DNA from: Arthrobacter globiformis
Lineage (GTDB): Bacteria; Actinomycetota; Actinomycetes; Actinomycetales; Micrococcaceae
Assembly: GCF_030817195.1 (NCBI RefSeq)
Contig: NZ_JAUSYZ010000001.1
Span: 744,001 to 808,000, forward strand
Reading direction: 5' to 3'
Length of the DNA stretch: 64,000 nt
In this document: positions 43,586-51,578 of the stretch, one piece after another
Layout: every line of letters begins with the position of its first letter
How positions within the stretch are numbered: position 1 is the stretch's first letter
The notes under the pieces: model-generated
The model's input: only the letters and a program-made list of their open reading frames with translations
Databases searched by the model: none
Told to the model about the DNA's origin: nothing
Position numbers and translations under genes: made by a program

Positions 43586-43627
43586 ACACGGTCCGGGCGG
43601 CAGATTCCTCCGTGTCAGACTGGACCC

Positions 43628-43975
43628 ATGTTGCTTGCCTTTTCAGTCGCCCCTTCCGGAATTCCCGCTGATCCTGTCTACGCCGCGGCGGGGCAGGGCG
43701 ATGCCTCAGTGCACGACGCCGTGGCTGCCGCCGTCAAGATCGTCAGGGAATCCGGGCTGCCCAATAAGACGGACTCCATGTTCACCACCATCGAGGGTGA
43801 GTGGGACGAGGTGTTCGACGTGGTCAAGCGCGCCACCGAGGCGGTGGGGAAATTCGGCAGCAGGGTGTCTCTGGTGATCAAGGCCGACATCCGGCCCGGC
43901 TATTCCGGCGAACTCACCGCGAAGGTGGAGCGCCTGGAAGGTGCCCTGAACGGTCCCCAAACCGAAGGCCACTGA
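43628..43975 (+). CDS. MTH1187/YkoF-family thiamine-binding-type protein
   Basis: The 115-residue protein matches the MTH1187 (UPF0045) ferredoxin-like family: MLLAFSVAPSG, DASVHDAVAAAVKIVRESGL, SMFTTIEGEWDEVFDVVKRA, ending SRVSLVIKADIRPGYSG. Relatives bind thiamine or its pyrimidine. It is divergent from TetR, which may regulate it. Confidence 0.9.
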   Translation: MLLAFSVAPSGIPADPVYAAAGQGDASVHDAVAAAVKIVRESGLPNKTDSMFTTIEGEWDEVFDVVKRATEAVGKFGSRVSLVIKADIRPGYSGELTAKVERLEGALNGPQTEGH

Positions 43976-44020
43976 CGGGGCAGCCTAGCCGGGCCGGGCG
44001 CTTGCTGTAAGACTGGGCGC

Positions 44021-44698
44021 ATGTTTGAGCACAAGCCGCGGCCCCAGTGGACGGCCGTAGAAGAGTACCTGTCCGACGTCGTCGTCCACCCCGACGCTGC
44101 CGTCCAGCGCGCCGTCCGGTCCGCCGAAGAGGCCGGGATGCCGCCGATCGAGGTGACCCCGAACGCCGGAAAGCTTTTGAAACTGCTGGTGCGGGCGTCC
44201 GGCGCCCGCAGGGTGCTGGAGATCGGCACGCTGGCTGGCTTCAGCACTATCTGGATGGCCCAGGGAATGCCCGACGACGGGCGGCTGGTGACGTGCGAAT
44301 ACCTCCAGAAGCATTCCGATATTGCCCGGGCAAACGTGGACGCGGCCGGCGTGGGCCACAAGGTGGAGATCCGGACAGGCGCGGCGCTGGACACGCTCGC
44401 CGCCCTCGAGGCCGAAGGTGCAGCTCCGTTCGACTTCGTCTTCATCGATGCGGACAAGGAAAACAACCCGCAGTACCTGGAGTGGGCAGTTCGGCTGGGC
44501 AAGGCCGGAACCAGCATCGTGATGGACAACGTCGTGTGGGAGGGTGTGGCGCTGGACCCCTCCATCGATGAGGTCAACGCCCCCGGAATCATCGGCGCGC
44601 TGAAGATGATGGGGGAGGACAGCCGGCTGGACGCCACCGTCATCCAGACCGTGGGGTCGAAGGGCTGGGACGGCTTCGCGCTGGCCGTTGTGCGCTAG
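44021..44698 (+). CDS. O-methyltransferase, SAM-dependent (family 3 type)
   Basis: The 225-residue protein has VLEIGTLAGFSTIWMA (SAM motif I), VTCEYLQKHSDIA, FDFVFIDADKENNPQYL (metal-binding Asp) and TSIVMDNVVWEG. This is the catechol/caffeoyl-CoA type O-methyltransferase fold that uses a divalent cation. The substrate is unknown. A strong terminator follows. Confidence 0.92.
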   Translation: MFEHKPRPQWTAVEEYLSDVVVHPDAAVQRAVRSAEEAGMPPIEVTPNAGKLLKLLVRASGARRVLEIGTLAGFSTIWMAQGMPDDGRLVTCEYLQKHSDIARANVDAAGVGHKVEIRTGAALDTLAALEAEGAAPFDFVFIDADKENNPQYLEWAVRLGKAGTSIVMDNVVWEGVALDPSIDEVNAPGIIGALKMMGEDSRLDATVIQTVGSKGWDGFALAVVR

Positions 44699-44725
44699 CG
44701 CCCTTTAGCATCGCCCCCACAGCGA

Positions 44726-44762
44726 AGCACCGCCCGCGTACTGGCTGTACGCGGGCGGTGCT
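44726..44762. terminator. Strong intrinsic terminator
   Basis: AGCACCGCCCGCGTAC pairs with its perfect complement (16 bp, loop TGGCT), followed by CTTTTT. It ends the O-methyltransferase gene and may serve the convergent gene too. Confidence 0.9.
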
Positions 44763-44800
44763 CTTTTTGCTGGGTACTCTTCCTTTCAGGAGCCGGTGAG

Positions 44801-46954
44801 CTACTGGATGGAGCTCATTGAGTTCCAGCCGATACCGGCTACGGACTTGCTGACGAGGGTGCTGCCGTTGCCGCGGTAAAGGAGGAGGCTTCCCCTCGAA
44901 TCACGGGCGATGATGTCCGCCCTGCCGTCACCGCTGAGGTCACCGGGAGCCGCCAGGGAGCTCAGGCCGCCCCAGCCGGCGCCGATCTGGACCCGGGCGA
45001 GGAACCCGCCGGCTCCGTCGCCCCGGTAGAGCCAGAGGCTGCCGGCAGCGTCCCGGGAAACGATATCGGGCTTCGCGTCACCGTTGAAGTCGGTGCCCAG
45101 AATGCTGTTCTGGGTGTTCCAGCTGCTGCCGATCAGGATCCGTGCGGAAAGGCCGCCGTTGCCCGTGCCGGGGAAGGCGTAAAGCCTGCCAGCGCTGTCG
45201 CGGACCACCAGGTCTGCCTTGCGGTCACCGTTGACGTCCCCTGCAGCGGTGATGGCCGTGAAGGAGTTCCAGCCCGAGCCGATCTGGATACGTGACGAGA
45301 ATCCGCCGAGGCCGTTGCCCTTGTAGAGGTACAGCAGGCCGGTGGAGGACCTGGCGATGACGTCGGCCTTGCGGTCGTTGTTGAAGTCGCCACTGCTGAT
45401 GATCGACGTCATCGAGTTCCAGCCGGTTCCGACCTTGGTCCGGGTGAGGAAGCCACCCGTGCCGTTGCCGCGGTAGAGCCAGAGTGTTCCGGTGGAATCG
45501 CGGGAAACGATGTCGGCCCGGCCGTCACCATTGAAGTCCTGCACCTTGCGGTACGGAGAGGTGACAGTGGTGCCGATCTGCACGGTGCGGCTCGCCAGCG
45601 GGCTGACGTTGCCGGCGGCGTCCGTGGCACGGACGAGGAAGTTGTACGTGCCGCTGACCTGTGCGTCCCACGTCTTCGGTGAGGCGCAGGTCGGATCCCA
45701 GACCACGTTGGTGGGCTGGAGCTGGCATTCGAACCGCGCGCCCGTATCACTGCTCGTGAAGCTCAGGGTCGGGGTGTTGTCCAGGCTGGGCGAGGACGGG
45801 AACGGTGACACGATCGAAACCGGCGGTGCGACCGTGTCCACGGTGAACCTGAGGGTCCCGGAAGTCAGTCCGCCGGCAACAGACTGCACAGAGTGGGGGC
45901 CGTTGGCCAGCGTGGGCAGCTTCAGGGAGTAGGTAGAACCCGTAACGGTGGCAGCCCGGGGAGCGCCGCCGTCGACGATGAGCTGAACCGGACCAGCGGT
46001 TCCCGCGGGCAGGGTGCCCGTGATGGTAGGCGCGTTTACCCTCGTGATGTTGTCGGAGCTGGAGCGGCCGCTGTCGCTGGTTGCAGGCAGGTCAGGGGTA
46101 TCGGGGCCCCCAACGGAGTCCGTCGCGATGAGGCCCTGGACCGTGAAGGTGTTCACCGTGAGGGTGTTCACGCCCGGCCCGCCGGCATTCGGTCCGACGA
46201 CGCTCACGAAGTTGTTGCCCGAGGGGGCGCCGGTGACGGTCCGCGCGGTGTTGATGTCGCCCAGGGTGCCGGCCGCAGCGCCCACCTGGCGGAGGAAGGT
46301 CGCGGTGGTCCCCCTGCCGAAGTCCCCGAGGAAGGCGGCTCCGACGCCGGCCCAGTTGCACGCAGCGTCCGGGGTGGGGGCGCAGGCGCCCTGGTCCAGG
46401 GTCTCGTTGATGACGCCATCGGCGTCAGCCGTGAACGTGTGGATGCCGTACGGGTGGGTGATGGTGTACGACTGTCCGGCCACGAGGCCGTCCAGGCGGA
46501 ACCGGAGCCGTCCAAAGCCCATCTGGTCGCCGTCGACCACTGGTCCGTTGGCATGCGCTGCTTCGAGGGCCGCTTCGTAGAGGCCAAGATTGCCGCTGGA
46601 CGCTTCAGCGGCGAACCAGAAGGCTTCGTCGGGGAAGTTGTCCGGGTAGGACGCCGGCTGGTCCGGGTTCGGCGGCTCGACGAGGCACCCCTGCCCCGCC
46701 TGGTAGCAGAGCTGCAGCCGGACGGTGCCGTCCGAAAACCAGGTGGGGAACCCGTTTGCGGGGTCGACCGGGCCCATCCCGGCCGTTTCGGCGTTCGCGG
46801 GAACAGCGCCGAGGGGCGACAAAGCAGCGGCGAGCAGAGCGCCGGCAACAGCCGGGGCAAGGCGCCCGGCGGTGGTGGAGGGCTTGCGGTGCGCTGGCCG
46901 GGAGCGGTTGGCTCCGTCAGGCACCACAGGCCTGCTTACAGATTGCGAGAACAT
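44801..46954 (-). CDS. Secreted protein with Ig-like region and FG-GAP repeats
   Basis: The 717-residue protein has a long Sec signal (basic start, LAPAVAGALLAAALSPLG, cut near ANAETAG). A novel N-terminal region with Cys pairs spans about residues 55-300. A Bacterial-Ig-like region follows (DNTPTLSFTSSDTGARFECQ). The C-terminal third holds five FG-GAP/VCBS blades with calcium loops DFNGDGRADI, DFNNDRKADV, DVNGDRKADL, DFNGDAKPDI and DLSGDGRADI, each followed by WLYRGNG-type strands. It is extracellular; carbohydrate or matrix binding is a fair guess. Five blades are fewer than the usual seven. Confidence 0.88.
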   Translation of the reverse strand: MFSQSVSRPVVPDGANRSRPAHRKPSTTAGRLAPAVAGALLAAALSPLGAVPANAETAGMGPVDPANGFPTWFSDGTVRLQLCYQAGQGCLVEPPNPDQPASYPDNFPDEAFWFAAEASSGNLGLYEAALEAAHANGPVVDGDQMGFGRLRFRLDGLVAGQSYTITHPYGIHTFTADADGVINETLDQGACAPTPDAACNWAGVGAAFLGDFGRGTTATFLRQVGAAAGTLGDINTARTVTGAPSGNNFVSVVGPNAGGPGVNTLTVNTFTVQGLIATDSVGGPDTPDLPATSDSGRSSSDNITRVNAPTITGTLPAGTAGPVQLIVDGGAPRAATVTGSTYSLKLPTLANGPHSVQSVAGGLTSGTLRFTVDTVAPPVSIVSPFPSSPSLDNTPTLSFTSSDTGARFECQLQPTNVVWDPTCASPKTWDAQVSGTYNFLVRATDAAGNVSPLASRTVQIGTTVTSPYRKVQDFNGDGRADIVSRDSTGTLWLYRGNGTGGFLTRTKVGTGWNSMTSIISSGDFNNDRKADVIARSSTGLLYLYKGNGLGGFSSRIQIGSGWNSFTAITAAGDVNGDRKADLVVRDSAGRLYAFPGTGNGGLSARILIGSSWNTQNSILGTDFNGDAKPDIVSRDAAGSLWLYRGDGAGGFLARVQIGAGWGGLSSLAAPGDLSGDGRADIIARDSRGSLLLYRGNGSTLVSKSVAGIGWNSMSSIQ

Positions 46955-47311
46955 TGAGACTCCTTGTGGACACTCGATTTGTGGCCCCCAGTACCTTCAA
47001 GGCCAAGCCGGGAGATGCGTTCCCAACTGCGTCAACATTGGACGCAGCACCTTGGATAAAGGTCGTATAAAACCGGTGGAAATCGGGGTTTGCACTGGCC
47101 CAAGTTCGCGTACGTCCCTGGCTGTGGTCCGGAAATCATGTGGATTTCGGTCGGGAAACGGAATTAGACCATCGATTTGAGGGGGCCCAATTGGGGGTGG
47201 CCTCCGGCGACCCCCACCCTTCCCAGCCCGGTCCGGTTTTTTCCAAGTACGCCGCGACATCCTCGAAGCATCCCAACCGGTCTCGAACCATCCCTATCGA
47301 AAGGAGGCCCG
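46955..47311. other. Divergent promoter region
   Basis: This 357-base stretch separates the secreted protein and multicopper oxidase starts. It contains TATAAA at 47066, a GC-rich hairpin near 47194-47217 (GGGGGTGGCC against GGCGACCCCC) and AAGGAGG at 47301. No ORF with good codon use was found. Confidence 0.5.
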
Positions 47312-48919
47312 GTGCTGACAGTGTCCAGACGAAATGTCCTTCTACTGGGCGGACTCGGCGTTGTCGGGGCAGGCGTACTGTCGCTCCCGCGGGGCGAGGT
47401 GGAGGCCAAGTCCGCCAGCAGGCTAAGCAGTGCAGAGATGCCCAAACCGTTCCAGTCCGCTTTCGTGAAGCCACCGGTGCTGGCACCGGACAAGGTGGGC
47501 GTGGACCCCGCCGACGGCCAGCCAGTCAACTATTACACCGTGACCGAGAAGGCAGCCATGGCGTCCATCCTGCCGCGGCTCCAAACACCGATCCTGGGCT
47601 ACAACGGGATTTTCCCCGGTCCCACGATCAGCCTGGAGCAGGGCACCAAGGCAGTGGTACGGGTCCGGAACCAGCTTCCCGCAACGCACCCGAACGATGG
47701 GCACGTGCTCTCCACGTCCACGCACCTGCACGGTTCAGCCTCGCTGCCGCAGTTCGACGGGTATGCCAGTGACGTCACCCATCCCGGGTTTTTCAAGGAC
47801 TATCACTACCCGAACTTCCAGCCCGCGCGCACGCTCTGGTACCACGACCACGGGGTGCACTTCACAGCACAGAATGCCTACTCCGGCCTGGCCGCCCAAT
47901 ACCACCTGCACGATCCGCTGGAACGGCAGCTGCTCCCGCAGGGCGACTTCGACGTGCCGCTCATCATTTCCGACGCCATGTTCGCCGCGAACGGCGCCCT
48001 GGGCTATGACGACAACACCCACTCAGGCCTGTGGGGGGATGTCATCCTGGTCAATGGCAAGCCGTGGCCGGTCATGAAGGTGCAGAAGCGCATTTACCGC
48101 TTCCGGGTCCTGAACTGCAGCATATCCCGCTCCGTCAGGCTGGTCCTGAGCACCGGGGATCCGCTGATCATCGTTGGTACCGACGGCGGCCTGGTCCCCG
48201 CACCTCAAAAGGTGGCCAACTACCGCCATGGCGGGGCAGAGCGGTACGAGCTGCTCATCGATTTCCGGAAGTACAAGACCGGCCAGAGGATCGAGCTGCG
48301 CAACCTGTCCAACCCGAACAACGTTGACTACGACTTCACCAACAAGGTGATGGCCTTCGACGTTACGGATGAGCCGGTCAACACGAGCGACCCGACCTGG
48401 AACACGGTGCCCACGCAGCTGGCGCCCGCGAACGAGGTCATGGCGATGACGGAGAAGCAGGCCACGAAGGTCCGGAAGTTCCGGGTCAAGCGGAACGATG
48501 CCACCAACATGTGGACTATTGACGACGACAGCTGGCAGGACGTCATTGCCAGCGGCTACAAGAAGGTTGCCGCGGAGGTTGACCTGGACGCCGTTGAGGT
48601 GTGGGAGATCGAGAACAGGTCCGGCGGCTGGTTCCACCCCGTGCACATCCACCTCGTGGATTTCAAGATCTTGAGCCGCAACGGCCGTGCACCGTTTCCC
48701 CAGGAGCTCGGACCCAAGGATGTTGTCTACGTGGGTGAGGGGGAGACGGTCCGGCTGCTCATGAAGTTCGGTCCGCACCGCGGCCGCTACATGGTGCACT
48801 GCCACAACCTGCCCCACGAGGACCACGACATGATGGTTCAGTTCCGGGTGGGGCTGAAGGAAGATGACAACGATCCCAACGACCCCATGACGGCGGCGCT
48901 GCCCCAATGGGACGGCTAG
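47312..48919 (+). CDS. Tat-exported multicopper oxidase (bilirubin oxidase/CotA-like)
   Basis: GTG 47312 follows AAGGAGG; GTG 47321 is an alternative. The 535-residue product starts with a twin-arginine signal (SRRNVLLLGGLGVVGAG). All four copper motifs are present: STHLHG, WYHDHG, HPVHIHLVDF and the C-terminal MVHCHNLPHEDHDMM with the type 1 Cys, His and Met. It should oxidise phenols or metal ions with reduction of oxygen to water outside the membrane. The stop overlaps the signal peptidase ORF by 13 bases. Confidence 0.93.
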   Translation: MLTVSRRNVLLLGGLGVVGAGVLSLPRGEVEAKSASRLSSAEMPKPFQSAFVKPPVLAPDKVGVDPADGQPVNYYTVTEKAAMASILPRLQTPILGYNGIFPGPTISLEQGTKAVVRVRNQLPATHPNDGHVLSTSTHLHGSASLPQFDGYASDVTHPGFFKDYHYPNFQPARTLWYHDHGVHFTAQNAYSGLAAQYHLHDPLERQLLPQGDFDVPLIISDAMFAANGALGYDDNTHSGLWGDVILVNGKPWPVMKVQKRIYRFRVLNCSISRSVRLVLSTGDPLIIVGTDGGLVPAPQKVANYRHGGAERYELLIDFRKYKTGQRIELRNLSNPNNVDYDFTNKVMAFDVTDEPVNTSDPTWNTVPTQLAPANEVMAMTEKQATKVRKFRVKRNDATNMWTIDDDSWQDVIASGYKKVAAEVDLDAVEVWEIENRSGGWFHPVHIHLVDFKILSRNGRAPFPQELGPKDVVYVGEGETVRLLMKFGPHRGRYMVHCHNLPHEDHDMMVQFRVGLKEDDNDPNDPMTAALPQWDG

Positions 48920-49482
48920 CGGCGCACAGGGCCGATCCAAAATCCAGGGTGGTGCCTGACAGCAGAGCAGTCACCGAGAACCCTGCCGGATCCGCCCGGC
49001 AGGGTTTTCGGGGGAGGACAATCACGACGGCGGTGCTGCTGGCCGCCGGTCTGCTCGCCTCCCGCCTGTGGCTGGTGGAGCCGGTGACGGTCAGCTCGGA
49101 AAGCATGGAACCGGCGCTGCCCAAGGGCAGCACGGTCCTGATGTTCAAGCCGGGGCCTGCGTTGGGTTTCCTCAGGGCCGGAGACCTGGTGGTGTTCACA
49201 AGCCCGGAGGACGGTAACCCTGCCGTGAAGCGGGCCATTGCCTTCGGGGGCCAGACCGTTGCCATCGAGGATTCGGTGCTGGTGGTGGACGGGATTGCGC
49301 AGGCCGAGCCGGGGATCGACCACAGCCGCATCGACGGCACCTACTTTGGTCCGGTCACGGTGCCGGCCGGTCACGTCTTCGTTCTGGGGGACAATCGGGC
49401 GGGCTCCATCGATTCACGCACATACGGGAGCGTTCCGCTGGAATCGCTGCAGGCAACGGTGCTGTGGCCCTTTGGCCGCTAA
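48907..49482 (+). CDS. lepB: Signal peptidase I
   Basis: The 191-residue S26 protease has a membrane anchor (TTAVLLAAGLLASRLWL), the Ser motif VSSESMEPALPKGS (Ser66), the Lys motif NPAVKRAIAFGG (Lys108) and the box VFVLGDNRAGSIDSRTYG. It cleaves Sec and Tat signal peptides at the outer face. ATG 48907 overlaps the oxidase end; a downstream GTG (48951) would remove the polar N-terminus. Its neighbour being a Tat-exported oxidase suggests dedicated processing, though a housekeeping role is equally possible. Confidence 0.9.
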   Translation: MGRLAAHRADPKSRVVPDSRAVTENPAGSARQGFRGRTITTAVLLAAGLLASRLWLVEPVTVSSESMEPALPKGSTVLMFKPGPALGFLRAGDLVVFTSPEDGNPAVKRAIAFGGQTVAIEDSVLVVDGIAQAEPGIDHSRIDGTYFGPVTVPAGHVFVLGDNRAGSIDSRTYGSVPLESLQATVLWPFGR

Positions 49483-49602
49483 TACAGATGCCCGCGCCAA
49501 AAAAGACCCCCGTCAAAAGATAAGTATGCTGGGACTCATCCTTGCTGGCTGACCGGCCGGCCAGGGATGGAAACGCATCGGTGACGGCAGCGGAGGAAGA
49601 CA

Positions 49603-50082
49603 ATGAAAGCATCCGACACTCTGGCCAGCAATCTGCAGAAGGTCCTCACCGACCTGATCGAGCTGCACGTTCAGGGCAAGCAGGCGCACTGGAACCTGGT
49701 GGGCACCAACTTCCGCGATCTGCACCTGCAGCTGGACGAGATCGTGGACAGTGCCCGGTTGCTCGCCGACCAGACCGCTGAGCGCATGCGGTCGCTCCAC
49801 GCACTACCGGACGGCCGGAGCGCCACCGTTTCCTCCGGCACCAGGCTGGAACAGTATCCTGCCGGCCTGACCGTCACCAAGGACACCGCCAAGCTCATCA
49901 CCAAGAGGCTGGAACAAACGGTCAAGACCATCCGCGACGTCCACGATGAGGTTGATGAAGAAGATCCCACCAGCGCGGACCTCCTGCACGAGGCCATCAC
50001 CCGGCTGGAGCAGCTGGCCTGGATGGTGAACGCGGAAGTTATGCCCGCCTCGGCGTCCGTGACCGCCCCGGAACGGAAATAG
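49603..50082 (+). CDS. dps: Dps-family ferritin-like DNA-protection protein
   Basis: The 159-residue protein has the Dps ferroxidase segment QGKQAHWNLVGTNFRDLHLQ and LDEIVDSARLLADQ (His and Asp/Glu ligands at the dimer interface), with a four-helix bundle layout. Dps dodecamers oxidise and store iron and shield DNA during stress. GGAGG lies close upstream of the ATG. It is probably monocistronic. Confidence 0.93.
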   Translation: MKASDTLASNLQKVLTDLIELHVQGKQAHWNLVGTNFRDLHLQLDEIVDSARLLADQTAERMRSLHALPDGRSATVSSGTRLEQYPAGLTVTKDTAKLITKRLEQTVKTIRDVHDEVDEEDPTSADLLHEAITRLEQLAWMVNAEVMPASASVTAPERK

Positions 50083-50124
50083 CAACGCCATGATCCGGCC
50101 ATCCCGCTCGTCAGCGGACACTGA

Positions 50125-51333
50125 ATGAACATTCAGCACCGCCAGTGGCAGCCCGTCCGCCTCAGCCAGCCGTCGCAAGGCGAGTCCGTCCTGGAAGAAC
50201 CTCCGCTGGACGTCGAGCGGCTGCAGGACAGGGTCGCGTCGGCCGTGGGGGACGTCCCTGCCCTGCTGGCCATCGCCCAGCAGGCCGGCCGTTCCGCGCC
50301 GAAGCCCGGTGACGGGCGGACAGTCCGGCTCTGGGAGCTACTGGCATCCGTGGCCGCGGTGGACGTGGCCGCTGCGCGGGTTATGGAACCGCACCTGGAC
50401 GCCGGCGCCATCCTGTCCCAGGCGGGAACGCCGGAATCGTTTACTGGAACGTGGGGCGTGTACGCAGCCGAGGCCCCCGGCACGCGGCTGGCCGCCGAGG
50501 CAGGACCCGGCGAGGCAGGACCCGCCGAGGCAGAACCCGGCGAGGCAGAACCCGCCGGGAAAGCCACGGGCGTGCAGCTGAACGGCTCCAAGCCCTGGTG
50601 CTCGCTGGCCCAGTTCGTGGACCACGCCGTGGTGACGGCGCACACGGAGACCGGTGGCCGGGCCGCCTTCGCCGTCGATCTCAGGGCCGCCGGCGTCACG
50701 TGCGACGTCCCGGAATGGACCAGCCGCGGTCTGCGCGAAATCCCCAGCGGAACTGTCCATTTCGACCGGGTTCCGGCCGTTCCGCTCGGCGGCGACGGCT
50801 GGTACTTCCAGCGCCCGGGCTTTGCCTGGGGCGGCATGGGCGTGGCAGCGTGCTGGCTGGGCGGCGCCGTCGCGCTGGGCCGGCACTTCGAAGCCGCCCT
50901 CCTGCGCGGAGCCAGGTCCCAGCGCGAGCCGGACCAGGTGGCACTCGCCGCCCTCGGCGAAGTGGACCGGATCCTGACCTCTACCCTCCAGTACCTCACC
51001 CGTGCTGCCGACGCCGTGGACGCCGCCGGGGCGGACCGGGAGCCCGCCGTGGAAGGGGCCCATGGCGAGCCCAACACCGGGGGCGGGCTCGGGCTGGACA
51101 GCAGTGCTGTTGGCGGGTGGAGCGAAGCGCTCCGTGTCCGGGGAACTGTTGCCGCCGCCGTCGAACGCGTTCAGCTGCTGGTGAGCCAGAACCTGGGGCC
51201 CGGCCCGCTGGCCTTTGATGAACGGTACGGCAAGTGCATGGCGGACCTGTCCCTCTACGTGCGGCAGCACCACGCCACGCGTGACGACGCCCAGTTGGGC
51301 GCGCTCACCCTCAAGGGGGAGCACGCGTGGTGA
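50125..51333 (+). CDS. Acyl-CoA dehydrogenase-like protein
   Basis: The 402-residue protein has the short acyl-CoA dehydrogenase layout: an N-terminal helical part, a beta domain with LNGSKPWCSLAQFVDHAVVTA, and a helical C-terminus (GFAWGGMGVAACWLGGAVALG, LVSQNLGPGPLAFDERYGKC). Such enzymes occur with glycosyl- and methyltransferases in several actinobacteria. An in-frame 15-bp minisatellite (four units) inserts EAGPG, EAGPA, EAEPG, EAEPA after residue 124. The stop overlaps the next short ORF. Confidence 0.82.
   Translation: MNIQHRQWQPVRLSQPSQGESVLEEPPLDVERLQDRVASAVGDVPALLAIAQQAGRSAPKPGDGRTVRLWELLASVAAVDVAAARVMEPHLDAGAILSQAGTPESFTGTWGVYAAEAPGTRLAAEAGPGEAGPAEAEPGEAEPAGKATGVQLNGSKPWCSLAQFVDHAVVTAHTETGGRAAFAVDLRAAGVTCDVPEWTSRGLREIPSGTVHFDRVPAVPLGGDGWYFQRPGFAWGGMGVAACWLGGAVALGRHFEAALLRGARSQREPDQVALAALGEVDRILTSTLQYLTRAADAVDAAGADREPAVEGAHGEPNTGGGLGLDSSAVGGWSEALRVRGTVAAAVERVQLLVSQNLGPGPLAFDERYGKCMADLSLYVRQHHATRDDAQLGALTLKGEHAW
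50497..50556 (+). repeat. In-frame 15-bp minisatellite, four units
   Basis: Units GAGGCAGGACCCGGC, GAGGCAGGACCCGCC, GAGGCAGAACCCGGC and GAGGCAGAACCCGCC start at 50497, 50512, 50527 and 50542. They encode a Glu/Ala/Gly/Pro loop in the acyl-CoA dehydrogenase-like protein. Confidence 0.92.
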
Positions 51334-51518
51334 CGTTCTCGCACGCGGATGCGGGCACCGATGAGGCGGCCTGGGCGGCCGGCGGCTTCGCCGTCACCGC
51401 CACGGACAGCACGCGTGTACTGACTTCCGGGCGGACCGCTGCCCGGGCACCACACGGTTTTGGTTCATACCTGCGTGCCCTGGGCGTGGAGACGGCCGCG
51501 GCCCTCCAAAGCAGCTGA
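51330..51518 (+). CDS. Short ORF, probable truncated remnant
   Basis: GTG 51330 overlaps the preceding stop (GTGA) and encodes 62 residues: MVTFSHADAGTDEAAWAAGG, then a tail with APHGFGSYLRALGVE. The N-terminus resembles the start of PIG-L deacetylases that follow such dehydrogenases in related genomes (recalled, not checked), but the catalytic HPDDE region is absent. It may be the joined ends of a deleted segment. A terminator follows directly. Function doubtful. Confidence 0.5.
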   Translation: MTFSHADAGTDEAAWAAGGFAVTATDSTRVLTSGRTAARAPHGFGSYLRALGVETAAALQSS

Positions 51519-51530
51519 AGCCGGAAACGC

Positions 51531-51564
51531 CCCCGGGCAGCTGCCGGGAGGCAGCTGCCCGGGG
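51531..51564. terminator. Bidirectional hairpin
   Basis: CCCCGGGCAGCTGCC and its perfect complement (15 bp, loop GGGA) lie between the convergent short ORF and the YihY/BrkB gene. There is no T run, but the stem is very stable. Confidence 0.75.
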
Positions 51565-51578
51565 TGAAGTCGGGTCGT

